Positions 18,781-30,703 of a DNA stretch of 64,000 nt are shown here, in pieces. Within the stretch, counting starts at the first letter, position 1; the number at the start of each line of letters is the position of its first letter. The notes beneath the pieces were generated by a model. It was not told the origin of the DNA. It ran no database searches and saw only the letters and a program-made list of their open reading frames with translations. This DNA is from Nematostella vectensis. Lineage: Eukaryota > Cnidaria > Anthozoa > Actiniaria > Edwardsiidae. Location of the stretch: assembly GCF_932526225.1 (NCBI RefSeq), contig NC_064047.1, forward strand, positions 6,013,501-6,077,500, read 5' to 3'. Made by a program: the position numbers and the translations under genes.

Positions 18781-21700
18781 AGTAAGTCAAGGGAAACGGA
18801 TTTAGATTTTATAACGTTTTTTCTAAGCAATCGTATGGTATAGATAGTTGTCCTGTATCAATAGTTGTAATAGTTATAGCACTTTAATTATTACTTAAGA
18901 TATTAATTTAATTCGGGCTTGTAAATGATTTCATTCGGTAATTAGATCGATTGTTAGCTTCAATTCGGTGTGTTGCATTTTTCAGTTAATGATTCCACAT
19001 TAGTTTTTTCTTCTTGTTCTCTTCAGTTTCACGCAATATTGTAGAGCCTAATAACCTGAGGGAAACTATCTCTAGAATAGGTCAAAACAATCAGCTGAAT
19101 TTTTCGCGACGAAATGTGAAATTGTTGGGCTTTGAATTGCCCTATAAAAAAGGCAAAAATCGGTTTCTGTATTGTTTATATATAGGAGAATCGGACCGAA
19201 TTACATTGTTTTATAGTAAATAGTCCTTAATCTTTTTAAAGGTTAAAAATTTTGTCGGAATTTTTTGGTGGTTTGTTTAAATGCCAAAAATGAATTGTCA
19301 CAGACCACGGCCTGAAATCAGAGACTGAAATACACAAGAATCTGTAAATTAACCCTAGGCATTAGCAGAAGAGCCACAAACAAAGCTCGCAGAGCAGAAC
19401 TAGGACAATTCCCCGTTATAGTCGATATAAAAGCAAAAGCAATATCATTTTGGGCGCGCCTTCTGACACTTGACGAATACAGAATAGCAAAGCAAGCATA
19501 TCTGAACCAAGTTACAAAACTTTCCGAACTCGCGGAACTGGGCAATGGAAACTAAAGCACTTTTGTTTCAAAACGGTTATGGCTACTGTTTGGAGTACCA
19601 AAGCGAGGCCACCTTAGACTCTAAATCTATAAAACAATTTTGTAAAGAATTCAAACAGAGATTAGAAGATATCGAAATACAAGATTAAGGATCAAGCCTT
19701 TTCGACGATAATTCCAGACCAATTAGAGGGAACAAACTAAGAACATTCAGATAATTCAAATCAGAATATAACAAGAGGATTATTTACTAAAAGTATCGAA
19801 TATAGGATATCGTAGAAGACAAACAAAACTAAGAATAAGCGACCACATACTACAAATTAAAAGAGGTCGGTACAATAAAAACTATATAACACCAGAATCA
19901 AGGGTTTGCCCGCGCTGTCAGACTATGGAAAACGAAGAACATCTTTTTGTAAAATGCCCAATTTACAAAGAACTTAAAAATACTTTTCCCTACAACTAAA
20001 TAGACATTTCCCAAACTTTACAGATTTTATAGCCCCCCAAAAACACCACAGCATTGTAGCTAAATACATTTATGACTGCTTTTTGATTAAGCAAACTCAC
20101 TTTTAAATATTAGAGAATAATGGCGTATGTACATCTTTGTTCACGGCACTCTAATAAAATCTATGTCTATTTCTATGTCACTTTAATAGAATCAAAAAGC
20201 CCAAACTGTCGCGATCTCGTACCAAAACAATGAATACAATACACCAAAAACTGGAAATCGACTCTACTGAACATTGTTCAGTCTGCCCTGAAGAAGTCTT
20301 ATTAAAGACGAAAATTTGGCAGAGTCGATTTCCAGTTTTTGGTGTATTCTATGTCACTTTACATACCCCTGTTAGAGCCGCATTTTCACCAGTTCACTTT
20401 CGCTCTAAATTTCAGTGACATCCTCAAAGAAAATTCCAATAGACTCACTGCTTTTACAATTTTAAAATATTTTTCAAAATTGGTCGATGGTTCTATGTGT
20501 ACATATGTAGATATCGTAATTACGTAATCGTCTTGAAACTTCGTTTTTTCTCACATTCTTAAGAACTTGTTGTTTTTTGCTTTCTAGTGATAGCGGGCTA
20601 CTCAGTCCTCGTCTTTTGCGCTTTTCTGGCAATTAAAGGTAATATCATGACTTGTCATTTATTTTATATTTTATTTTATAAGTCCCGTAGGGTGTTTGGG
20701 GAGAGGGAGGGGTGGGGGGGGGGGGGGAAGAGAGAGAGGGTGAGAGTGAGCGCTTGTTTTTCTGAAAACAGTGAGCTGAAATAAGCTTTGGTTGTTATAC
20801 CTATATGATTGTAACACGGAGAGGTGTCAAGACTGGAGTCGCCACTGTCGGGTCAGGTCATGGGCTCCAAAGTAGGGGCAAATCAACTTGGTATTTTACT
20901 GTAGTGTCACTGAGTTTACTAGGACCAGGTTATTTTTAGACGCGCGGATGAGCCAATCAGATGCGACCTTTGTGTTTTAGCTGAGCTCAACTACACGAGC
21001 AGTCTCAGATAAAAATTTATGTTCTCTCTTTGGTACTTTGACTTTCGTTTCTCTCTTCTTCAATATGAACTAACCTACCTACGACTTTTAAATTCTAGCT
21101 TGCAATTTTTTGGTGAACAAACAAAACAAACGGATGGTAGATAAAAAATATTCTACCTAACTGAAATTTGCGCGTGCAGTCTCACGTCACTCGCGCGCGC
21201 AACCAACGTCAACGCGCGTCTAAAAATGGCCTGATCCATGGAAATGCGGGGTGACCCGTATATAAAACAGATAATCGGCCCTACTTATCAGCCCCTCGAG
21301 AGCTTTTCTTAGTTTCGTGTATTCCGAAAGATCTTTAGATTCACCAGGGCCCGAGCGAGTATATAGGTATCCTAAAAATTCATTTGTAGTTTTCTTCTTG
21401 TATTTTCCAGCCAGCGCCCAAACATGTTCCAGCAGGCCTGGTTACCAATGGATCAAGCAGGGATGCCGAGTCGACATCCACCGGTCGATGACCCTATTGT
21501 TCGATGACCGCATCAACTTTGACGATACGGACCCAAATTACCTCAACGGGTATAGAACACGCTATAATAAAGATAGCATATCTTTATATTGGACGCTTTT
21601 TAATAAGAATTTAAGAACGGCTTAACCGGAGGCTGAGCCGTTCATATTTTTGGAGCGTTTTGAGGCTAAAAATGTTCTTATGGAGGTTTTTGTATATAAG

Positions 21701-24700
21701 ATTATGATACCAAAACAGTATAAAAACGAATATAAAAAATAATTATACAATATATAACAATAGCATTTTAGAACGCTAATTTGTACACATTTTAAAAAAC
21801 TCATAACTCTAATAAAAAACTATTTTGCTGCAAATATTCAAAAAAGCAAAATTATTCCCTTAGGGGAATCTCGTATCCGCCCCTGATAGATAAACCATAT
21901 GTGTTATGCCATCCAGGCAACTCCACCAGAAATTCTGGTGCCTGGTGATAATGTTATAATGTCTAGCCACGACGTCGCATCCTTCATTAATAAAAGAACA
22001 TAAGAAAATAAGAAACTGATAGCTTGCATGTGTTGCTCTAGACTTGTCTGCAGATGCATGGATGCAGCCATTACTAATGGACGTTCGTGGTTCGCTATCG
22101 AAAGTCTGGGAATGTGCTTCACCAAAGCCGGTGTGATCTCTTCGCACTTTTCGACGTAAGTAACATCATGACGATAATCGTCTATGACAAAAAAATTCTC
22201 ATCATTAAAATCAAAATGATCATCTATATCAACAAAATGATTATCATCAACTAAATCATTATTATCTTTGTAATTATTTTCTTATCTTTGATCGGCAGCT
22301 TCGTCATAATCACCATTTGAATGAACAACATCATTATAATCGTCATTATTATCATTTCCGTCGTCGTAGTCATCAATCACTTCTAAAAACAAATCGTAAG
22401 GGTTTGCGGTGATGCGGTAATTTGCCGTAAATCTGGCGCGGTTTTTCGGTTTTTCCTATTTTATTCCACTGTATTGCGGTTTCTCTAGACTGCGCGGTTT
22501 ACGGTTATTGTAGCCTGCGTGCAGCCGAAAATAGTTCCATTATTAATAATGGAGCTATTTCCGGCTGCACGCAGGCTACGGTTATTGACGGTCTTGTGGT
22601 TTTTGGCGTTTTTCTGTGCGGTTTTGCAGTTTTCAACCCCCCATAACGACTACAACATCATCATCATCGTCAGTAACATTATTGTAATTATTGTTCCTGT
22701 TGTTGTTTTCATCATCACATCATCAATAATCAATTGAGGTTCTAGAGTTAGGTAGAGGAGGAAATATAAGAATTAAGGAACGAAAGAGAATGACACTCTT
22801 AAATGATAAGTAATGGTATAACTCCAACTCCTAGCTAACTCGAACTTACTCCAAGATCCCTAGATACTAATTTTCAGTCATTTTCAGTCATTTCTACTCG
22901 GATAACTGGAAATCCCCGCTAAATCGATCTGTCTTTCGTTTATGAGGAGTTAACGACGTTCCATCAAAAACAAGATTCCATATCAAGAAAGTTTAGCCAA
23001 AAATTGTCGTTTTTCCCAGACGCGGTCACTTCCATATAAGAAAACTAATATATTCGTTATTTCCTTATTTGGAATACCTCCAGATTCTTGTAATTTAAAA
23101 GGTTGCCGTACCGTAGGTGCTTCGCAAACTTTATGACTTGTATTCAGAAGAAAAAAACTGTGACTGTGACCATCTTCAGTCACTGGAGAAAGTCTCTGAA
23201 AAGAAACTAAAATTCCTCGGTACCAGACCCCTGAAACGACAACGTTTTCTTCATATGAAAGGCCGCGTCCACACGTATCCGTTTTCTATTTGAAAACGGA
23301 ACCCTCTTTGTTCCGTTTTCAATACAATTTGCGTCCACACGTTTTCATTTAGAAATGGCGCGTCCATTCGCAAATGATAACAAGCTTTACAGCGCATGCG
23401 TACACGCGCATCAAGTGGACTGGACCTGAGTCATCACGTCATTGTTTTCAAAAGGTTCCGTTTTCGTCCGTCCCCACGGTACCAAAAAGGTATCGTTTTC
23501 AAATTGTTCGGTTTTTTCGGTCACCATTATCGCGGACACCTTTGGACGATACCCGTATCCGTGGTAAAACGTCGCGTTTTTAAATGGAAACAGATATGTG
23601 TGGACGGGGCCATAGAAACATTAATGGGTGCTGACTATTTGCCGTTGTATTCGACAGCTTTCCTCTAGATCCTGCAGATAACTGCTATGGTCCTGTCTTG
23701 CAAAAAAGCAACATAACATACAACGGAATACCATGTGTTGGAAGCCAGTTCAGGGCATACTTCTACAACATTCAGGTTCCATTAGCTTCGCCCCCGATCG
23801 AAGAGCCCCTGTTCTCCCCACTCGAAGAACCTTTGCTTGAGGAGCCGCTGCGTAAGTAACACTCGGTGCAGGTTCGGTTAAAATTCGTGATGTTTCGGCA
23901 CTTTTTATGCAGTATTCCTCTATTCCGATTGACGTGATAGATGCACACCGGCGAAACGACTTAGATGTGGGCGAAACGACCGGTTACCGTGCGAACCAGG
24001 CTTTACGGCATAACGTTTGTAGCAAGCATGCCGACATTGCTTTTTAGGTTGATGTTTCTTCTACGCACGTGTAACCTATGAAAATTCTCACAGCATAGTG
24101 TGAACCAGACTTAAACAGTGTCTTTTCCCTTCGTTCAGTTTGTAGCAAGAAGGCAGACATTGCCTTCTACGTGGACGTGTCAGGAAGCATCGGGCAGAAT
24201 AACCTGGAGCGAGTGATCGCGTACATCCTCAAGTTCTTAGACAGATTTGACTTCGCTCAGGACAAGACCCGAGTTGCAGTTGTCGAGTACGATGTTGTCC
24301 CACACACCAAGCTGACGCTTATGGGGAGCGGTCTTGCATCAATATCTGACATTCGAGAGGTACGAACAGGGCGGGGCACGGACGTTTAGGGACGGACTCG
24401 CAGGGGGGGGGGGGGGGGGGTGCATTTGTTTCAGCGTTGTATGCATTTTTTCTGCCTGGTTTGGATTGCATGCATTTTCGACCTTTTCATCGTGTATGAA
24501 TTTGTTTTGTTCCTTACCTACCGGCACCGGGGGGGGGGAGGGGGGAGGTGCGGGTAGGATGGGGATGGCAGTGGAGGTGGGGAATGGCCTTTTAATCACT
24601 GACATTCGAATGCGAATATCACTTGATAACAAAACGGCTATTTTGAAAGATAGATGTTCCATTGAAGGTACCTCTGCCAGTCGCCATTTTGTGATCCTAG

Positions 24701-25497
24701 TAAAATGCCGAGTGTAAGCATAGTTATTTTCGAGGTTTCAAAAAGGGTTTGCTGAATAGGGCTAAAATATTCAGAGAAATTATGCACTTCCATGGGCTTA
24801 TCTGAGAAAGTTGCTGCAATATTTTAAAATCAATTTGATAAATGGACTGCAGTACTTTATTGTAGATAGTTATTTCGAGTTCTCGTCACATACTTTCTTG
24901 GCCAAAAACTGAGATATGGCTTACTATGGCTCTTTAAGTGATTTATTCTTGTCAATGATATACAAACACTTGTCTTAGGCTTTGCAGTCACGTATTTAAA
25001 CCAACACTCGTCCTGCCTTTTTGTTAGATCGTAGCCAGCCAAATAAGGTTCTCTGGCAAGTCAACACGAACCGACCTTGCGTTGAAAAACGCGCAAAACT
25101 TGTTCCAGAGGGAGCAAAGGAGTGGTGTTCCCAAGACCCTGGTGATCATCACGGATGGGAGAAGCTGGTATGATGACACATTGCTGAACGGAGCTATCGC
25201 AGGTATTAAGGTAAGTACTGCCAAACCTCACCTCACCTCGCCTCGCCTCGCCTCGCCTCACTCCACCTCACCTCGACTCACCTCACTAAAATAGCTTCTA
25301 TCATTACCTACCATTAGGCCTTGGGCGTGAAAACTCTGGCAGTCGCTGTTGGAGATGATTCAATGCTTGAATTGGAAAGACTCCAGTCGATCTGCGAAAC
25401 ACTCGACAACGTTATTAAACTCGGAGAGTACGAGAATCTGCTCGCTTCCGCTGATACCACACTCAACAAGCTGGTCCAGACAGCCTGTGTGCTTTAA
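18781..25497 (+). CDS. Secreted protein: signal peptide, cysteine-rich WSC-like/coral-matrix module, acidic Pro linker, VWA domain
   Basis: Exons: leader ~18733-18781, then 20588-20638, 21411-21549, 22042-22155, 23658-23851, 24139-24359, 25028-25210 and 25318-25497. The CDS is 1,083 nt (360 aa) with all phases consistent. The ATG is formed across intron 1 (A at 18781, TG at 20588-20589). Residues 1-17 (IAGYSVLVFCAFLAIK after Met) form the signal peptide. Residues 18-130 are a cysteine-rich module (QWIKQGCRVD, CMDAAITNGRSWFAIESLGM, ADNCYG) resembling the WSC-like domain of coral skeletal-matrix proteins. Then comes an EEPL-rich linker. The VWA domain (about 173-355) has a complete MIDAS: D179VSGS183, T255 and D283 in ITDGRS. 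Metal-dependent extracellular adhesion or matrix binding is the likely role (inference). The exon 4 acceptor could instead be 12 nt downstream (22054). A 3' UTR intron (25503-25860) is likely. Confidence 0.85.
19337..20179 (+). mobile_element. Degenerate 3' fragment of a LINE (non-LTR retrotransposon) in VWA-gene intron 1
   Basis: Broken frames encode the tail of a LINE ORF2: RATNKARRAELGQFPVIVDI, WARLLTLDEYRIAKQ, then LRISDHILQIKRGRYN and a Cys-His knuckle CPRCQTMENEEHLFVKCPIY. Several stops and shifts separate the blocks. The copy ends in CTCTAATAAAATC and a short TCTATGTCTATTTCTATG tail, as expected for a LINE 3' end. It is non-functional. Confidence 0.85.
20186..20346. mobile_element. Inverted-repeat insertion flanked by a 15-bp direct repeat
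   Basis: TTCTATGTCACTTTA occurs at 20171-20185 and again at 20347-20361, bracketing this 161-bp segment like a target-site duplication. Inside and at its right end is a perfect 28-bp inverted repeat (20238-20265 and 20321-20348; AATACACCAAAAACTGGAAA...). Between the arms are two smaller hairpins: ACTGAAC/GTTCAGT and GTCTT/AAGAC in CTGAAGAAGTCTTATTAAAG. The right arm overlaps the direct repeat by two bases. The insertion lies just 3' of the LINE tail. Confidence 0.75.
22510..22579. other. 70-bp near-perfect palindrome in VWA-gene intron 4
   Basis: GTAGCCTGCGTGCAGCCG and its inverse CGGCTGCACGCAGGCTAC bound a centre of TTATTAATAA. The ~33-bp arms differ at two positions. It could be the tip of a MITE or foldback element. 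Confidence 0.88.
23261..23611. mobile_element. MITE-like element in VWA-gene intron 4
   Basis: The left end GGCCGCGTCCACACGTATCC and the right end ATATGTGTGGACGGGGCC are inverted repeats. The interior is rich in CGTTTTC/GAAAACG in both orientations. It ends 46 bp before exon 5 of the VWA gene, so the exon's acceptor region directly abuts it. Confidence 0.75.
24403..24931. repeat. Poly-G runs and a diverged dispersed-repeat copy in VWA-gene intron 6
   Basis: Two G-runs (24403-24420 and 24529-24547) precede a diverged copy of the family seen at 41640, 54630 and 60880. Shared blocks are GCCAGTCGCCATTTTGT, AAAATGCCGAGTGTAAGC and CTTGGCCAAAAACTGAG. No coding content. Confidence 0.55.
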
Positions 25498-25860
25498 GCC
25501 ATGTAAGTTATCCTAGTATCAGATATAAGGAGAGTAGCCCATATACATGCATACGGGACACCGGCCCCGCTATGCCAATAGGCGACTTGCACTTTCTGAG
25601 AGGCAAGTTCGAGGACTCCAGCTTTTGGCGGCAAAATAACAACAAAACAAAGTCATTCAGCGCTTACAAATCAACCAGAAAATATAGGTCTAAATGTGGG
25701 CAGCAAATATATATTTTTCTGTCGGTCCCAGGTCACTCGAGCACCTGATTTATCCAACTGCCCTCAGAATTTAGGTTAGTGGGGTTCTAAAGTATTTTGA
25801 CTTTGCTCATTCTCGCGCAAACGAGACTCCATTACTGATGTACTTTATCTCGGATTGCAG

Positions 25861-26025
25861 GTTCATGTATCCAAGACAGCTTCTCACAAGTAAACAAAGA
25901 AATCTAAAGCAGAGGCATAGAAACGATAATAGTAAATTATGATGATATTAAAGGCTGGAGATTAATTAATGTTTTAATTGAGAAGCTGCTGTCTATACAA
26001 TTGTCTTACAAATACGAATAATAAA
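25861..26025 (+). promoter_or_regulatory. Probable 3' UTR exon and AATAAA poly(A) signal of the VWA gene
   Basis: Five bases after the stop codon is a consensus donor (GTAAGT at 25503), and TCGGATTGCAG at 25850-25860 is a good acceptor. AATAAA lies at 26020-26025. Together these suggest a spliced 3' UTR. The donor is so close to the stop that it should not trigger nonsense-mediated decay. Confidence 0.5.
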
Positions 26026-27325
26026 CTTATATTTCTCGATCAGTACCATATGCCACCAGATCAGTTCTAAGGAACTAGAGGTCATTATCTAACGGGAGAC
26101 AGGAGATGTTTAACAGAAATGGTATAATACGTGACTAAAAACTAATAAGATCATTAATTTTTTAGGGATTTAAGGTCATAATCACGGAGAGTGGAGATGA
26201 GATGTCATGGGTGGTAATCGAACGAATCCGGACTTTTTCGAGAATCATAAAAACATATTACCACTAGGGGCGTGGCTGTGCCCCCCTCCCCATTGCTTTC
26301 TTACTGCCTCTATATCGGGGCCTGTGGCCTATTGCAGTTCACAGCTGCTACACATGAGGTTTCCAGGAGAGGTGACAATCAAAAGTCATCCCCAATACGC
26401 GCGCGCTCTTGACCTGCTTGAAGGGACAACCGTTTAATATTATTGAAGGACGAGATTCAACCAGGCAATTCGCTGGTAAAAAGGAACGGGTAACAAATGT
26501 AGAACAGATACTAGCCTCCTTCGCAAGCATATCTGAGTGCTGGGAAATCAGAGACCAAAATGAAGAGAAAATCTAGACACGGGACCCCTGTTAAGAGGTC
26601 GTGACAAACTGAGGGGGAAGGGGACGGGAGGCAGATACAACAGAAAGGCCTTTGACCGCCATCGGGAATAGAATCTGAGAGTTGAAAACGGAGGAGGGTA
26701 GGCGAATACCCTCGTACCCCACCTCGAAATAAGTTATTTGTAGTACACACACCATGGCTATCCCAGTACAATTCTGTTTTTTCAAGAATTCAATAATCTC
26801 CCCGCCGCACACAAAAAAGCACTATACAGGATGTTAAAATTATGAATATGTTTTTCTGGGCGCAATTGTAAACGTACAAAAATACTCTTCACACAGAAAT
26901 AATAAACATCGCGCCCAGATGTGAATGAAAACATGTTAAAAATTCCACACACGCACTAATTTAGTCAGTGTCCGAGAATGAAAATAAAAAACCCGGAAGT
27001 TAAGAAATGATCACGTGACCATAAACTAATTTCCTTTTATCCCATGAACAAGTTTTCACGTTTTTTTTCTATTTCCAGTTAGGTCTGGGCTAGATTTTGG
27101 CATTGAGTAACCTGTCCAATACCTTATTTGGTATCAAGAAGACATATTGCCCTATATTATTATGTAATTATATAGCCAGGGCACTGCCTTATTTGGAAAA
27201 GGCAAACGTCATTTCTTATTAGGTATCATACAACATACTAAGGATCGAAAGCCAAGCTACCTTATTAAATGTTTAAAATACAGAGTGATGCTTATAGCTT
27301 TATAAGGCAAGTCAAGCTTATTGCA
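26026..27325. other. Intergenic region between convergent VWA and dynein genes
   Basis: It contains a LINE relic (26348-26470, separate entry), a short palindromic pair TCTGGGCGC/GCGCCCAGA (26855-26921) and AT-rich unique-looking sequence. The dynein 3' UTR must occupy part of 27000-27325, but I could not place an AATAAA on the minus strand with confidence. Confidence 0.5.
26348..26470 (-). mobile_element. Short LINE reverse-transcriptase relic
   Basis: The minus strand encodes PFKQVKSARVLGMTFDCHLS followed by WKPHV, the typical K-x-LG-x-x-D-x-LSW-x-x-H block at the end of the RT domain in Jockey/CR1/RTE-type LINEs. The frame stops directly after. Only this block is recognisable. Confidence 0.65.
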
Positions 27326-30300
27326 TTATTTAGTATCACAGAGTAAGGCCACGCCCCTTAGAATCCAATGGTCCGGATGCTGGACTGTCTTCAGATTAAG
27401 ACAGAAGATATACTCCAGGTCAGTCCTCCTCGGCTTTTTGTACACAGGGCATTCGTACAGCTTAGGGTCGCGTCCACCTGTGGTATTGACCGCGTAGACG
27501 TGTACAACCGGAAGTGGCGTAAACAAGACCTGGAAAACACATGTACCGACTTAGCCTGACTAGCTTGCTGTAGCCCTTCTTTTTACACTCGATTATTTTT
27601 TACAATAATATTCTAATAATAATAACAATTTCTAACAACAGTGCCGTAGCAGGCCTCGAAATATTGAAGGGGGGGGGGGAGGCGATACAGGAATATTAAG
27701 AAAATATTTGGGGGCACAGCCACAACCCCTACTGGTCATTTCCTTATAATTTTGAAAATATAATATAATATACATGTATATATTTGGGGGGTGCACGTGC
27801 CCACATGGCCCCGACCCATGCTACGGTCCTGAATAACAAGAGTGTAAGACACGTGACTCCGCATCCCTACCTTTGGCTGCGGCTCGACAAGCTTAGTGTT
27901 ACGTCGGTCCCAGCCCGCCCCGTCCAGGAAGAGACCATAGACGTACACGCCCTCCGCGGGGGCTGAGGATATGTCCTCTCTCATGTACCGCGTGACGTCA
28001 TTACTCAGTACCACGCTGTCTAGCGCCCAGCCCTTGTGCGCACGCGTGATCTCTTGTCGCATGGCTGTCAGGAAGCCCTGTGGGTCGATAAAAATGTAGT
28101 TATTTGCGGTATTCACAAAGTTGTTGTTCTTTCTTTCGTTATCATTACGTAATCATGATCATGAATCATTATATATTCGCTTCGTAGCGTTGTGTCTTTC
28201 ACTTGACGGCCTCCACAAAATAACAAGTTCTACTTTGTTTTAGGAGGGGAGGGAGCGACGCCTGCCTAAAAACGCCTGCGAGGAAGGCTATTGATTAGTT
28301 AGAATGTCTTGATATTTAATCAATTTGTAATTTGTATTTTTTTTTGTTTATTGGCCAGCACTGAAATGGTTTCCAATCACGTCACTTCTCCGCAATGCAC
28401 TGACCAATCAAAAAGCACCAGATGTAATTCCTGTTAGTTTGAATGACGGAAACCAGAACTATTCAATAGCGTTCCCTGAATACTGTCGCAGTAATGAAAA
28501 AGGTTCAAAGACAAATAAATGAATCTAAAAAAAACAATATTTTACAGTTGAAGCCGCCGCAAAATGCCTTATAGAGAGGTGTTGCTCTTTAGTATTACGT
28601 TAAAACTCGTTAGGCATTAACATAAACATGTAACTGTCAGGAAATCTATAACATACCTGCGGGTTGAAGAATCCTGTCATCCAAAAGGTGCTGGGCCTTC
28701 CGTCGAAAAGCCAAGAAGAGAACTGATTATTTCTCTCAATAAGCTCCGTGAACCAGAAGCCAAGCGTCGCGGAGTCCCACGAGATCTGGCGAGAACAGAC
28801 ATAAGCGTAACTACTAAGAACTGGTCAACATAACGTAATGACTGTGGGTACAAAACGCTGCGACATTGCGCGGTTATCGTTGTATGTACAAGTCACGAAG
28901 TCCCACGAGATTCGGCGAGGATACTAAGTTCCTTATCGTCATAAAAGTTTCCTGGATGTGGTAGTCATTTGCGTGTTCGTGAAACGTGTTCCGTGTAGGT
29001 GTAGTGTGTTTGTGTCGTAACTTTTTCCACAGGGCTGGTTCCTTACCGTCATAAACGTTTTTCAGGATTTGATAGCTATTTGCGTGTTCTTGAAACGTGT
29101 TTCGTGTGATGTGTTCCGTGGTGTGTTCGTGTCGTAACTTTTTCCTCAGGGTTTTTATGATTTAATAGTCATTTGCTTGTTCGTGAAACGTGTTCCGTGT
29201 ATGTGTTTCATGTACGTACGTGAAGTGTGACGTACCTTCTTCCACAGGGCTGGTACCCTAGCGTCATAAATGTTGTCCAGAGCGTCCTTGAGGTTCTCGC
29301 TCATGATGATGGTACCGTCGATAGCGAGTTTGAGGTCGATGAGAGTTGTGCGCACCGCGGTTATCACGCGCTGCATTCGATCGATCTCTTGACGCAAGAA
29401 GATGTTCATGGACGTTAGTGCACCCATCTTTTGAAGCCTTGATCGTACCTGGCGAACAAATAAATTTAATAAATGTTGGGAGCTAAAATCCTACTTGTAG
29501 CTGGGATGCTCAATTCAAAGAACAAATCCAAGGCTACTATAATAAACGTACTTTGCTGTTACCCTACGATTAATGTCTGATAACGGAACATAGCTTAGGT
29601 AGAAATTGTTTTTGTTTTTGTGGAGGTAGAAAGATCGGGGAGGAGCGACGAAGGAGAACTTTGAAGCGGAGGCGAGAAAAAACAAACCGAACTTACACGG
29701 GATAAGGATTTTTTTCCTGGATAAGTATAAGGACAAAAGGTAAAAATTTTCTACCTTTCTTAACGCTTACGCCCTTCCCATCACCCTCCCGACATTTTGC
29801 CAACTCTCCGTGCTCCTCTCCTTCCCTCGCCTTTCCCCTCTCTCCATTCGACGTCCGCCTATCCCTCTCTTACTCTTTCCTCCCCTTGCAATACTATTTC
29901 TCCAAACTCTTGCGGCACAGTCACGCTTCTCCATCCCTCTCCCCAATTCGTCCTACCAGCCCCCCCCCCCTGCCCTCCCCCGACGTTCCAGGATCCGCCC
30001 CCCTCCCTCCCCCCGTGCATTCCGGTTTCACTAACCTCATGGGGTACATAGTCCGGCGGAAGTTTATCCAGCATTTCATTCGCTTGTTTAAAGACAAGAG
30101 ATTCCCTTGTCTCGCCACCGCCTCCGGAACTGTCTTTCGGCTGAATGTTCACGATAGTCTCTAGCGTGTCATTCGTTGTCTTCGTCTGGTATGTGATATC
30201 CGCGTTGGAATGAAGGCCAAACACCTGAAGAGGGTGAAATACGGGACAACAACAATTATACACAGAAAAGGAGTGAATAGACTGTTGTCCAAAACAGTGT

Positions 30301-30703
30301 TGGGCCAAAGGGTGGCTCCAAGGGTTTAATAGAACCACCCCTTTAAGCAAAATGGTACCCAGTCCTTAGAAGCAGACAATTGAGGACTTGGAAGACTTTG
30401 GTATTGATTACCTAAATTAAACCACCCTTTCGGATATTCAAAACCCGCCAATGCAAAGTAAAAGGGACCTACCTCTGGCGTATCAAAGAGTGGCATTTCC
30501 TCAATGTGACTGCGGAAGTCGGCGACTTGCTGGCAGTTGGGGATTGTGTACCCCTGATAGAACTTGAAGGAGCTGTGGAACATCCCTTCACTGAACCAGA
30601 CACGGGCGTAGGTGTTTAACAAACGCTTGTCGAAGTCATCTGTCACACGGCCGCCATATTGGACCTCGCCGATCATGTAATGCACAGTGATCCACGACAC
30701 ACC
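27326..30703 (-). CDS. DNAH5: Dynein window exons 34-39: C-terminal domain
   Basis: Exons 30473-30703, 30036-30224, 29236-29448, 28657-28785, 27871-28077 and 27326-27529. Landmarks are [125 protein letters not shown] and the terminal [13 protein letters not shown] with TAA. Exon 34 begins GGTGTGTCGTGG directly after a strong CTCCCCTGTAG acceptor. The last exon is 67 codons plus stop. The motif order and the [15 protein letters not shown] junction are the usual dynein ending. Confidence 0.97.

Noticed and set aside
20288-20316. Hammerhead ribozyme (CTGAAGA ... GAAA core in the foldback)
   Set aside because: An extra A separates CTGAAGA from stem II, and the flanking CTGCC/GGCAG pairing is incompatible with hammerhead topology.
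21550-23657. Direct splicing of VWA exon 3 to the TCTAG|ATCCTGCAG acceptor at about 23671
   Set aside because: The phase does not fit and gives an immediate stop. Including exon 4 (22042-22155) and the GACAG acceptor at 23657 restores the frame and the conserved cysteine module.
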